NCBI GenBank assembly: GCA_028819295.1
Contig: JAPPMA010000105.1
Coordinates: 26,683-64,970, forward strand
From: a bacterium
GTDB taxonomy: Bacteria > Actinomycetota > Acidimicrobiia > Acidimicrobiales > Bin134
Length of the DNA: 38,288 nt
Direction: 5' to 3'
Shown: positions 7,491 to 15,437 of the stretch, in pieces
Layout of the letters: the number at the start of each line of letters is the position of its first letter
Position numbering within the stretch: the stretch's first letter is position 1
The notes under the pieces: generated by a model
Told to the model about the DNA's origin: nothing
The model's database searches: none
Seen by the model: only the letters and a program-made list of their open reading frames with translations
Translations under genes and position numbers: made by a program

Positions 7491-8593
7491 CCGCCGCCTC
7501 TCAAAATGTCCTTGACCTCGCGCATGGCCTTGAACGACCATCCGGCCAGCTCGGGGTCGCCGAAGGCGGTGACGTTCCACATGATCAGATGGCGCAGACC
7601 GGCGTCGTAGTAGGTGCGGACCTCCTCGGCGATCTGTTCGGGGGTGCCGCAGAAGCAGTAGTAGTCAACCACCTTGGGGGGGATGCCATCGATGATGGCC
7701 TCGGCCTGCTTCCGGGGTACCGACGCGGGGATCAGGTCGTGGAATCCCTCGGGGGGCTCCACTCCGAGCTCGCGGAAGATCTGCGGGGGCAGCATCACCA
7801 TGATGGCCCGCAGCAGGGGTGCCTCCTGCATGCGCCTCAGAGTGGCCTCGTCGGGGGCGGCCAGCACGTAGGCCAGCAAACCAGGGGTGACTGCATCGCC
7901 GTCTCGGCCCGCCTCCACCGACGCCTCACGGATCGTCGCCAAAGAGTCGGCGTACACGTCGGGGGCCAGCTTGGTGGGCAGCCAGCCGTCGGCCAGCCGT
8001 CCGGTGATGCTCAGCATCCGCGGGCCGTGGGCCGCGGTCCAGATCGGCGGGGGAGTGTCCCCGTAGGGCGACAGGCCGAGCACGGCGTCCTTGAGCTCGT
8101 GGAACTTGCCCTCGTGGTCGATGGGCCCGTCGGCCCCCCACAGCGCCCGGATGATCTCGATGCCCTCCTCCAGACGGCCCACGGGACGCTCGAAGTCCAT
8201 GCCGTAGGGGGTGACGTTCATCCGCTCGCCCGAGCCCAAACCCAGGATGGCCCGACCCTGGGTCAGGTGGTCGAGGGTGAGGGCCATGTTGGCCACCATG
8301 GCCGGGTGGCGGCGGATCAGGTCGGTGACGACGGCTCCGACCTTGATGGTCTCGGTCTGGGCTCCTACTGCGCCCATCATCACCAGCGGGTCGAAGTAGA
8401 CATGGCCGCTGGGCTGCGCTGCGGCCAGCGGGCTCATGTCCGGGGTCCAGATCGAGTCAGGGTGCCAGCCCATCAGATGGCACGGCCACCACAGGGCGTC
8501 GTAGCCATCGGCTTCGGCCCGCTGGCCCAGCTCAACCGCCCGGTGGGCCGGGGGCATGATCTGGCCCGGAACGCCGATCTCTAGGTCTCTCAT
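7487..8593 (-). CDS. LLM-class F420-dependent oxidoreductase
   Basis: A 368-aa TIM-barrel protein of the luciferase-like monooxygenase family. Typical blocks are ELGQRAEADGYDALWW near residue 25, RHPAMVANMALTLDHLTQGR, the glycine-rich LGLGSGER turn, GRLEEGIEIIRALW, and PIWTAAHGPRMLSITGRLADGW. This combination matches actinobacterial F420-dependent reductases/dehydrogenases, including methylene-H4MPT-reductase-like and phthiodiolone-reductase-like groups, rather than FMN luciferases. It follows the ipdB-like gene by 13 nt and overlaps the SnoaL-like gene by 4 nt, so it probably serves the same degradative pathway, for example in hydride transfer to or from a ring ketone. The substrate is not deducible. 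Confidence 0.85.
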   Translation of the reverse strand: MRDLEIGVPGQIMPPAHRAVELGQRAEADGYDALWWPCHLMGWHPDSIWTPDMSPLAAAQPSGHVYFDPLVMMGAVGAQTETIKVGAVVTDLIRRHPAMVANMALTLDHLTQGRAILGLGSGERMNVTPYGMDFERPVGRLEEGIEIIRALWGADGPIDHEGKFHELKDAVLGLSPYGDTPPPIWTAAHGPRMLSITGRLADGWLPTKLAPDVYADSLATIREASVEAGRDGDAVTPGLLAYVLAAPDEATLRRMQEAPLLRAIMVMLPPQIFRELGVEPPEGFHDLIPASVPRKQAEAIIDGIPPKVVDYYCFCGTPEQIAEEVRTYYDAGLRHLIMWNVTAFGDPELAGWSFKAMREVKDILRGGG

Positions 8594-8606
8594 CTCTCGA
8601 AATCTT

Positions 8607-9425
8607 TCATCGGCCGAACTCCCGGCGGCGCATGTTGTCGGGGTCGATGATGTCGCGGATCAGGCGCACTTGCTCTGCGGTGGGCGCCTCGGTGGTGGGA
8701 ATGGGACCCTCCGGTGCGGGCAGCTCAAACCCGGTGGCCTCCTGCACCTGTTCGAAGGTGACCCCGGGGTGCAGCGACGCCACCCGCATGTGGCGGGTTT
8801 CGGGGTGAAAGTCCATCACCGCCAGGTTGGTGATCACCAGCTCGGGTCCGCCTTCCAACCCGGCATCAGCACGCTCGGAACCGCCGCCCAGGTAGCCGGC
8901 GCAGGAGATGAAGTCCACCCTCTCCACCAGCGAGCGGGGGTTGTGGTTGGGGTTCCAGTAGTAGAGCCGTTTGCCTATTGATCCCATGTCGCCCAGCCCG
9001 GCGGTGCCGGGCAGGCGCACCCGGGGATTGTGATAGTCGGTGCCGATCACCGAGTTGTTGCCGTTGCCATAGCGGTCGAGCTGGGCGGCACCCACGCAGA
9101 ACTTGGTGAGCCAGCGGCCGTTGAGGGCGAAGTTCCAGAAGTCGCCATACTGCTCCACATACATGATGGAATCCCGCCACAGCGGAGCCTCCAGGGTGGA
9201 GGCCGGCACGCGGTCGGGTCGGGGCTCCAGCCCCACCGCACCGGCCAGCCACACCAGATCGGGGGCGTGGGTGAGCCGGGCCAGCCAGAAGGCGCTGACC
9301 GGCACGAACGAGGCCATGCCGTTGCAGGCCTGGTCTCCGTCGCCAAAGCAGGCGGCCAGACGGGCAATCATCAGCTCGTCGATGGTCCAGTCTTCAGCCG
9401 GGGGGCTGTTGCGCCAGTCGCTCAT
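8607..9425 (-). CDS. CoA-transferase family protein, IpdB-like beta subunit
   Basis: A 272-aa protein. It matches what I remember of mycobacterial IpdB in several blocks: AQLDRYGNGN, RVASLHPGVT followed by an ATGFE-type segment, and a C-terminal LIRDIIDPDNMRRRE. IpdAB resembles class I CoA-transferases but works as a CoA-dependent hydrolase that opens the last steroid ring (COCHEA-CoA) in cholesterol catabolism. The usual transferase E-N-G nucleophile motif is not evident, which fits a hydrolase. It is coupled to the alpha subunit by a 4-nt ATGA overlap. It could instead act on another cyclic 1,3-dioxo acyl-CoA. Confidence 0.8.
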   Translation of the reverse strand: MSDWRNSPPAEDWTIDELMIARLAACFGDGDQACNGMASFVPVSAFWLARLTHAPDLVWLAGAVGLEPRPDRVPASTLEAPLWRDSIMYVEQYGDFWNFALNGRWLTKFCVGAAQLDRYGNGNNSVIGTDYHNPRVRLPGTAGLGDMGSIGKRLYYWNPNHNPRSLVERVDFISCAGYLGGGSERADAGLEGGPELVITNLAVMDFHPETRHMRVASLHPGVTFEQVQEATGFELPAPEGPIPTTEAPTAEQVRLIRDIIDPDNMRRREFGR

Positions 9426-10312
9426 GAGGCCTCCCAGTTTCGAAGGGCGGTCATTTGCTCGGCGCCTCCCACCGTCTCCAAATACGCCGCATGATCGGCG
9501 GGGCCGGTCACGTACTTCTCCAAAAACACAGCCACTGCCTCATCGTCGCGGGCTGCGCCGATCCACTCCAAGTGCATGGCGGTGTCGTAGCCGTAGCGGG
9601 GGGAGAACGAGGTGGGGTGGGCCCCGAAGGGCGCTTCCACCACCGCGTCCACCATGAAGCCGGGGAGCACGGTGCGGTCGGGATTGGCCCGCAGCACTTC
9701 GGAGTCCACAATCTCCTCAGCAGTGACGATCACCGTGGTGGCCGCTTTGGGCATGATCCCCAGGTCGGGCCACAGCGCGGTGGGCTCATAGCCGATGTTG
9801 CCGAACCGGTCGGCCTTGTGGGCGTGCACCAGAGCCACATCGGGCACCAGCGCCTTGCAGGCCACCACCGAGGGACCGCCGAAGGGGTCGTCGAGCATCA
9901 CCAGGTTGTCGTTCACGTCGATCAGGTCGGTGCCGATCAACCCCCGAGTAGGCAAGAACGGAAGGTTGCGGGCACCCGCGCCCAGGCGGGCGTTCAGCGC
10001 GGTCTCCGACAGCTCTTCGACCCGGATGGCCCCGGCTTCCACAGCCTTGCGGTAGCGCTGGCACAGTCCGAACTGCTCCATTGAGACCGCGGCGCCGATG
10101 AGTCGGTTCATGGCCCCGGCTGCGGCCAGCCAGTCCACTGGGATGCCACCCACCAGGCACACCACCCCGAGGTCCTGGCGTTCTTGGCGGATCAGCTCCC
10201 GAACCAAGGCCATGGGCGCGGCCTGGGTGGCCATGTTCAAGATGGCCACGGTGTCGCCGTCGCAAACGAGGGCAGCGGCGTCCTCGAGCGTGGCCAGCTT
10301 CTCGGCGCTCAT
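9422..10312 (-). CDS. CoA-transferase family protein, IpdA-like alpha subunit
   Basis: A 296-aa partner of the beta subunit. IpdA-like blocks are RNLPFLPTRGLIGTD, VDAVVEAPFGAH followed by a YGYD motif, and YVTGPADHAAYLETVGG near the C-terminus. GxxGN-type residues (DRFGNIGYEP) lie where the class I CoA-transferase fold binds CoA. Overlaps of 4 nt on both sides (with the SDR upstream and the beta subunit downstream) show tight coupling in the order SDR, alpha, beta. The family role is hydrolytic ring opening of a bicyclic or monocyclic acyl-CoA late in steroid degradation. The exact substrate here is inference. Confidence 0.8.
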   Translation of the reverse strand: MSAEKLATLEDAAALVCDGDTVAILNMATQAAPMALVRELIRQERQDLGVVCLVGGIPVDWLAAAGAMNRLIGAAVSMEQFGLCQRYRKAVEAGAIRVEELSETALNARLGAGARNLPFLPTRGLIGTDLIDVNDNLVMLDDPFGGPSVVACKALVPDVALVHAHKADRFGNIGYEPTALWPDLGIMPKAATTVIVTAEEIVDSEVLRANPDRTVLPGFMVDAVVEAPFGAHPTSFSPRYGYDTAMHLEWIGAARDDEAVAVFLEKYVTGPADHAAYLETVGGAEQMTALRNWEAS

Positions 10313-11103
10313 AGCAGCTCAACCATCTCTCGTCCTCCGTGGAGCTCGATCACCTGCCCAGTTGCATAGTCGGAATCGGGCGACGCCAGCCAAGCACAGG
10401 CTCCGGCCACGTCTTCGGGAGTTCCGGCCCGGCCGATGGGAATCTGAGCCTCAATGCGCTCGATGATCGCCTCGGGGATGCCCAGGCCGGTGTCGTCGTC
10501 GCGAGCTCCGGTGAGCCGAGTGCCGGCGATGTAGCCGGGGGCCACCGCGTTGACGTTGATACGGTGGCGGGCCCACTCCCGGGCCAGCGACTTGGTGAGG
10601 GCTATCACCCCGCCCTTGGCTGCTGAGTAGTTGGCGTTCCCGGCGATGCCGTAGATGCCGTTGATGGAAGCCATGTTCACCACCTTGCGATGGTGGGCCG
10701 GCGGGTCGTCCCGGCTGCCCCGCAGCAGCGGAAAGGCGGCCCGGCACAGGTTGAAAGTGCCCTTGAGGGCCACGTCGCAAACAAGGTTCCACTGCTCGTC
10801 GGTCATGTTGTGGGCCATGGCATCGGCGGTGATGCCAGCATTGTTCACCAGAATATCCAAGCAGCCAAACGAGTCTTGGGCGGTGTTCAACATCGCGTCG
10901 ACGTCGCCTTGGTCGATCACTGAGCCGGGAGCGGCCACTGCCTGCCCGCCATCGGCGGCAATCGCGGCCGCCGCCTCTTCGGCGACATCGTCGTCCAAGT
11001 CATTAACCACCACGGATGCCCCATCCCGGGCCAACCGAGCGGCCACCGCCAACCCAATGCCCCGTCCGGCACCGGTGACGAGCGCAACTCTCCCCTTCAA
11101 CAT
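10309..11103 (-). CDS. SDR-family oxidoreductase (FabG/IpdF-like)
   Basis: A 264-aa classical short-chain dehydrogenase. The cofactor motif is TGAGRGIG at 10-17, Asp after strand 2 (VVNDLDDD) hints at NAD(H), NNAG at 87-90, and the catalytic set is Ser146, Tyr159, Lys163 (YSAAK). A C-terminal LHGGREM replaces the common VDGG. It overlaps the ipdA-like gene by 4 nt. In mycobacteria an SDR, IpdF, oxidises the 5-hydroxy group of the CoA-activated indanone before IpdC/IpdAB act, so an analogous hydroxyacyl-CoA dehydrogenase role is plausible here. FabG-like 3-oxoacyl reductases are the main alternative. Confidence 0.85.
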   Translation of the reverse strand: MLKGRVALVTGAGRGIGLAVAARLARDGASVVVNDLDDDVAEEAAAAIAADGGQAVAAPGSVIDQGDVDAMLNTAQDSFGCLDILVNNAGITADAMAHNMTDEQWNLVCDVALKGTFNLCRAAFPLLRGSRDDPPAHHRKVVNMASINGIYGIAGNANYSAAKGGVIALTKSLAREWARHRINVNAVAPGYIAGTRLTGARDDDTGLGIPEAIIERIEAQIPIGRAGTPEDVAGACAWLASPDSDYATGQVIELHGGREMVELL

Positions 11104-11186
11104 CGCTTATTCATTTGAGAGCAAGACCATCGAGGGTCGGGGGGTGGCGCCGTAGGTGACAGGACCCGCCGACCCGGACATGTTCA

Positions 11187-12347
11187 TCAGAAGCTTCTGG
11201 GGAGCCCAAATGTCTCAGCGATGCTGTTCCTGGCCATCTCATTGGTGATGGGCCCGATACGGTACAGGCGGCTGTCCCGCCAGTAGCGCTGGGGGTGGGT
11301 CTCCAGGGCGTAGCCCATGCCGCCCAGCACCTGGATGGCGATGTCGGAGCACTTGCCGGCGTACTCCGAGGCCACCACCTTGGCCATGTTGGCCTCCCGG
11401 CCGCAGTCCTCGCCCGACTCCGACTTCCACGCCGCGTAATAGGTCATCAGCTCGGCCTGCTTCTGCATCATGGCCATGTCGGCCAGGTTCTGGTGCCACA
11501 CCTGGAACGAGCCGATCTTCTTGCCGAAGGCCTCCCGCTCCATCAGATAGCCCATGGCCTCCTCGATGCAGCCGTCGATGATGCCGGTACACAGGGCAGC
11601 CACCATGATCCGCTCGTTGTTGAGGGTGGACAGCATTTGGTAGAAGCCCTGGCCGGGCTGGCCCACCACGTACTCGTCGGGCACGAACACGTCGTCGAGG
11701 AACACCTCGCACGATCCCACCGACCTCATGCCCACTTTGGGGATCTGGCGGCACTCCAAGCCCTCGGCCGGGTTCTTGACCAAGAACAAAGTGACCCCCC
11801 GCGCCGGCTTGTCGACGATGTCCTCGGTGCGGGCCATCAAGAACAGGTAGTCGGACACGTGGGCCGCGGTCGACCAAGTCTTCTGGCCGGTGATGCTCCA
11901 GCCGCCGTCCACCTTGGTGGCCCGAGTCCGCATTGCCCCCATCAGGTCGGTGCCTCCCGAGGGCTCGGTGACCGCGATGGCCACCCGCAGCTTGCCCTCG
12001 GCCAACTGGGGGATCAGCTCCTCGCGGGCCACGTCGGAGGCGAACTTGTTGATCGACTTGGCGCAGAACGAGGAGATGCCGAAGATCCAGGTGAGCCCGG
12101 CCAGCGAGCGGGCCAGCTCCCGGGTGAGGATCATCTGGGTGACCACATCGCCGCCCTGGCCGCCCAGCTCGGGGGGCAGGCCGATGGCGTGGAACCCGGC
12201 CTCAGACATCTTGTCCCACAGCTCGAACGGATACTCGAACTCCTGGGCCTCGTAGTCGCGGGCCGCGTCCTTGGGGCACTCCTTCTCGACCCAGTTGCGG
12301 ACCATCTCTTGGAACATCGTCTGCTCGTCGGTGAGGGTGAACTCCAT
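11187..12347 (-). CDS. Acyl-CoA dehydrogenase (FadE type)
   Basis: A 386-aa FAD flavoprotein with all acyl-CoA dehydrogenase blocks: N-terminal helical domain (FTLTDEQTMFQEMVRNWVEKE), VTEPSGGTDLMG and ITGQKTWSTAAH in the beta domain, and VLGGMGYALETHPQRYWRD near the C-terminus, where Glu at about 349 sits at the position of the usual catalytic base. It catalyses alpha,beta-dehydrogenation of an acyl-CoA, passing electrons to ETF. AAGGAG stands about 10 nt before the ATG. It precedes the SDR and ipdAB-like genes by 83 nt; mycobacterial fadE30 lies beside ipdF in a comparable order. The substrate class, bulky alicyclic acyl-CoA, is inference. Confidence 0.9.
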   Translation of the reverse strand: MEFTLTDEQTMFQEMVRNWVEKECPKDAARDYEAQEFEYPFELWDKMSEAGFHAIGLPPELGGQGGDVVTQMILTRELARSLAGLTWIFGISSFCAKSINKFASDVAREELIPQLAEGKLRVAIAVTEPSGGTDLMGAMRTRATKVDGGWSITGQKTWSTAAHVSDYLFLMARTEDIVDKPARGVTLFLVKNPAEGLECRQIPKVGMRSVGSCEVFLDDVFVPDEYVVGQPGQGFYQMLSTLNNERIMVAALCTGIIDGCIEEAMGYLMEREAFGKKIGSFQVWHQNLADMAMMQKQAELMTYYAAWKSESGEDCGREANMAKVVASEYAGKCSDIAIQVLGGMGYALETHPQRYWRDSRLYRIGPITNEMARNSIAETFGLPRSF

Positions 12348-12409
12348 CTGCTTGTTGCTCCTTGCTCTGCTAAATCAGTCTGTTCAGCCAGTCTGCCAGG
12401 TGGGGTCGA

Positions 12410-13795
12410 TCAGTAGCGCCAGCCGTCGCCGAAGGTGGGAATGCGGCGGCCCAGGATGTCCTCCACGCAGGTGAGCGCGGCTCGGGCCGACCGGTCGGTG
12501 CCTATGCCCCGGCTGCGGAAGGTCTCGCTGGCGAAGTACAGGCCGTCGACGGTGGGGGCCCGCCAATGAGGGCGGAACTTGCCCACCAGCATGGGCTTCT
12601 GGGCGACGCCGAAGGCCGGGTCGAACACGTACAAGCGCCTCTTCCACACGTGCTCGGCCAGGCCGGGATACATCACGTACAGACCCTGTTCGAGGCGGTT
12701 GTACATGTCCTCGATGTAGCGCCGGTCCCGCCCGCGGGCGCCGGGGACGATGCCGCCGGTGCAGTAGAGGTGGAGCCCATCGGGGATGCCGTTGGGGTCC
12801 ATGGCCGCCTGGTCGTACATGTAACCCGGCGTCGGGCTGTGGGGGGTGGCCAGCCAGGTGGCCAGCTCCCGGGGGTCGAACATGGTCACCGGTTCCTCGG
12901 TGGCGAAGTAGAGGTTGAGCATGGTCACCCGGTACTGGTCCTGGGCCAGGTAGCGGATCTGGCTGGTGTACCACTCGGGCAGCTCCCACTCGGGCACCAC
13001 GTTGAACACGTTCCACACCGGCAGCGTGGAGATCACCGCGTCGCACTCGATCACTTCGCCGACGTCGTAGTCGACGGGCACCTTGGGCTCGTGGGGGATG
13101 GACACGCCGACCACGGCGCCGTTCTCGATCAGCACCCGGCCGGCCGGGGTCTGCATCCGCAGCTCGCCGCCGTGCTCGGTGAAGCCGTCGGCCAGGTCTT
13201 GCCACATGCCGTCCCAGCCCTGGCCGGGCCAGCAGGAGTAGGCGGCCATGTGCCGCTCCTCGTAGTGCATCTTGCGCACCCACAGGTTGTCGCTGGCCGA
13301 GTGGTCGTACCATTCGTCGGTCATGCACTCCAGCACGGCGATGAACTCGTAGAGGTCGTAAACCCCCTGGTCGGAGGTGTGCTGGGCCAGCCATTCCCGC
13401 ATGGGGCGGTCGTCCCATTCCTCCAGCTCGTCCCACGAGCTCTCGGTGATGGCCTTGATGACCTTCTTCACCTCCGTCTTGTCGGGGTAGCGGTCGCGGA
13501 TCGATCCCCAGGTTTGGGTGTCGTTGTCCCAGATCGGCATGTCGTGGGACACCTCGCCGTGGATCAGCTCCTTGCCGACGTGCTCGAACACCTTGGTCAG
13601 ACCCGATCCGGGGTCTTCGATGAGGTGTCCGCCCAGGTTCACCTTGAATCCATCGTCATCGGCCGCCAGCGCCCGGCCTCCCAGGAAGGGCGAGCGTTCC
13701 AGAAGGGTGACCGATTTGCCTTCCGCGGCCAGAAGGGCTCCGGCGCTCAGCCCGGCGGCCCCGGCGCCGATGACGACAACGTCGCATTTGGTCAT
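12410..13795 (-). CDS. FAD-dependent oxidoreductase, phytoene desaturase/amine oxidase-like
   Basis: A 461-aa flavoprotein beginning with VVVIGAGAAGLSAGALLAAEG, an acidic residue after strand 2 (LLERS) and GGRA, the FAD-binding signature shared by carotenoid desaturases, monoamine oxidases and prolycopene isomerase-like proteins. The C-terminal FAD motif reads VDGLYFASETFRSRGIGTDRSA. The middle region is Trp-rich (WDELEEWDDRPMREWL) and does not point to a known substrate. No crtB or crtE is nearby, so carotenoid synthesis is unlikely. It lies between an LLM oxidoreductase and the acyl-CoA dehydrogenase on the same strand and may desaturate or oxidise an intermediate of this cluster. Confidence 0.8.
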   Translation of the reverse strand: MTKCDVVVIGAGAAGLSAGALLAAEGKSVTLLERSPFLGGRALAADDDGFKVNLGGHLIEDPGSGLTKVFEHVGKELIHGEVSHDMPIWDNDTQTWGSIRDRYPDKTEVKKVIKAITESSWDELEEWDDRPMREWLAQHTSDQGVYDLYEFIAVLECMTDEWYDHSASDNLWVRKMHYEERHMAAYSCWPGQGWDGMWQDLADGFTEHGGELRMQTPAGRVLIENGAVVGVSIPHEPKVPVDYDVGEVIECDAVISTLPVWNVFNVVPEWELPEWYTSQIRYLAQDQYRVTMLNLYFATEEPVTMFDPRELATWLATPHSPTPGYMYDQAAMDPNGIPDGLHLYCTGGIVPGARGRDRRYIEDMYNRLEQGLYVMYPGLAEHVWKRRLYVFDPAFGVAQKPMLVGKFRPHWRAPTVDGLYFASETFRSRGIGTDRSARAALTCVEDILGRRIPTFGDGWRY

Positions 13796-13848
13796 GGGGG
13801 GATACTAAGAGCGTGGGCCGATGGTCGGCACTTCATGGGGGTGGCCCC

Positions 13849-14847
13849 TCAGGGGGTGGCAATCCCACTCAGGGCGTCCACCGTGGCCTGCGGGCCGACG
13901 TCGTCGCCCATGTGGGCGCCGGTGAGCAGGATGATGGGCAGGTCCACTCCCGCGGTCCTGTAGGAGGAAATCCGGTCGGCCAGCATGTCGGGCCCGAGGG
14001 TGCATTGGGAGAGCACGGCCTCATCGGGCACCAGCGAGAGCGCCTTGGCCCGGTCGCCCCTTTGCCAGGCCTCGGCGACCTCGGGCAGGTTGTCGAAGGT
14101 GCCGACGAACGCGGGTTGATGGGTGGGGACCATGGCGTAGGCCAGCACTTGGCGGCGCATCCGCTCCAGGGCCTGGTCGGGGTCGGGGCCTGCGTAAGCC
14201 CAGAACGACAGCACGGTGCCCACGTCGCTGGTGTTGCGGCCCGACTGAGCGGCGGCATCGTCGACGATGGCTCGTTTCGGGGCCACCTCCGAGGGCGGGC
14301 ACCAGGTCATGAACACCGCATCGGCGATCTCCCCGGCCAACGCCAGCATCCGGGGGTTGATGGCCCCCAACCAGATCGGCACCTCCACCGGGGGCAGGAC
14401 GAGCCGGAACCCTTTGGACCGGAACCGGGGGCCGTCGTGGTTCAGCTTCTCGCCGGCCAAAGCAGCCTGGAGCAGGCCGATGAACTCCCGCACGGTGGCC
14501 AGAGGCTGTTCGAAGTCACCGCCATGCCAGCGCCCCACCACGATGGGGCTGCTGGCCCCGATCCCGGCGATCACCCGGCCAGGGGCCAGCGATGCCAAGG
14601 TAGAGAAGCCCATGGCGGTGAGGGCGGGGGAGCGGGTGTAAGCGGCCACGATGCCCGAGCCCAGCTTGATGCGCTCGGTGCGAGCGGCCATGGCCCCCAA
14701 AGTGGCGAACACCTCGGGTCCGGCCACCTCGCCCACCAGTGCCGTGTCGATGCCGGCTCGTTCGGCATCCACCACCAGATCGGTGAGCCAGTCGATTGAC
14801 AGCCCGTCTTCCACCGGCATGGTGATGGCCACCGGGGAGTCGGTCAT
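13849..14847 (-). CDS. LLM-class F420-dependent oxidoreductase (second copy in cluster)
   Basis: A 332-aa luciferase-like TIM barrel. Diagnostic blocks are WLTDLVVDAERAGIDTALVGE, ARTERIKLGSGIVAAYTRSPALTAMG, LASLAPGRVIAGIGASSP, and VPIWLGAINPRMLALAGEIADAVFM. The layout fits the F420-dependent N5,N10-methylene-H4MPT-reductase-like group of Actinobacteria. It differs clearly from the other LLM protein in this cluster, being shorter with different loops, so it is not a recent duplicate. It lies 24 nt before the stop of the VOC gene upstream, 53 nt ahead of the flavoprotein gene, all on one strand. Substrate unknown. Confidence 0.85.
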   Translation of the reverse strand: MTDSPVAITMPVEDGLSIDWLTDLVVDAERAGIDTALVGEVAGPEVFATLGAMAARTERIKLGSGIVAAYTRSPALTAMGFSTLASLAPGRVIAGIGASSPIVVGRWHGGDFEQPLATVREFIGLLQAALAGEKLNHDGPRFRSKGFRLVLPPVEVPIWLGAINPRMLALAGEIADAVFMTWCPPSEVAPKRAIVDDAAAQSGRNTSDVGTVLSFWAYAGPDPDQALERMRRQVLAYAMVPTHQPAFVGTFDNLPEVAEAWQRGDRAKALSLVPDEAVLSQCTLGPDMLADRISSYRTAGVDLPIILLTGAHMGDDVGPQATVDALSGIATP

Positions 14848-14871
14848 GGCTTGATCGCAGCGGGCAGCTTG

Positions 14872-15405
14872 CTAGCCGGCGAAACGGTTGTGGAGCTCGT
14901 CGGCCAGGGGCTGGTTCTCGGCGTTGTCGGGGTGGGGGAGCCACTCCTCGCCGACCGACAGGTAGCGGGTGGCCAGCTCGATCAGCGGGCCGTGGGCCTT
15001 GTCGGGGGGGATGAAGTTCCACTTCAGCCACGGCTGGCTGTCGGGATTGCTGGGCTCGTCCATCACCAGGGGGATGTCGGCATCCCGCACCCCGTCGATC
15101 ATGGTGTCGAAGTCGTCGGAGCAGAAGGCGATGTGGTGGACGTACTCGCCCTTCTTGGCCAGCACCTTGTCGGGCCAATGGCCGGGCTCAGCCGGTGACC
15201 ACAGCTGGATGGACACGCCGGTGGGGTCGGGGTTCTGGAAGGTGACCCACGCCATAGGGGTTCCGTCCATGTCGTCGGCGCCTTCTCCTCGAGTGACCTT
15301 CATGGTGTGGCCGGGGGCCAGCACTTCTAGGATCTGCCGCCAGTCGGCCTCAGCCTGAGCCAGGTCTTTCACCAGCAATGAGATGTGGTCGATGTGGATG
15401 CCCAT
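14872..15405 (-). CDS. VOC-superfamily (glyoxalase/dioxygenase-like) protein
   Basis: A 177-aa protein with two vicinal-oxygen-chelate modules: the first begins HIDHISLLVKDLAQAEADW, the second EYVHHIAFCSDDFDTMIDGV. Potential metal ligands are His in IDHISL, His in HHIAF and Glu in GPLIELATRY, as in methylmalonyl-CoA epimerase and glyoxalase I. GAGGAG about 11 nt before ATG 15405 supports this start over an earlier in-frame one that would run into the thiolase gene. The neighbours suggest it isomerises or epimerises an acyl-CoA or cleaves an intermediate. It is too short for a two-domain extradiol dioxygenase. Confidence 0.75.
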   Translation of the reverse strand: MGIHIDHISLLVKDLAQAEADWRQILEVLAPGHTMKVTRGEGADDMDGTPMAWVTFQNPDPTGVSIQLWSPAEPGHWPDKVLAKKGEYVHHIAFCSDDFDTMIDGVRDADIPLVMDEPSNPDSQPWLKWNFIPPDKAHGPLIELATRYLSVGEEWLPHPDNAENQPLADELHNRFAG

Positions 15406-15437
15406 TTCTTCGCTGTCTCCTCGGGAGTCTTCCCTGA

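Noticed and set aside
12410..13795. Carotenoid biosynthesis gene
   Set aside because: The flavoprotein has the FAD motifs of phytoene desaturases, but there is no crtB/crtE-like gene near it and its neighbours are acyl-CoA and F420 enzymes.
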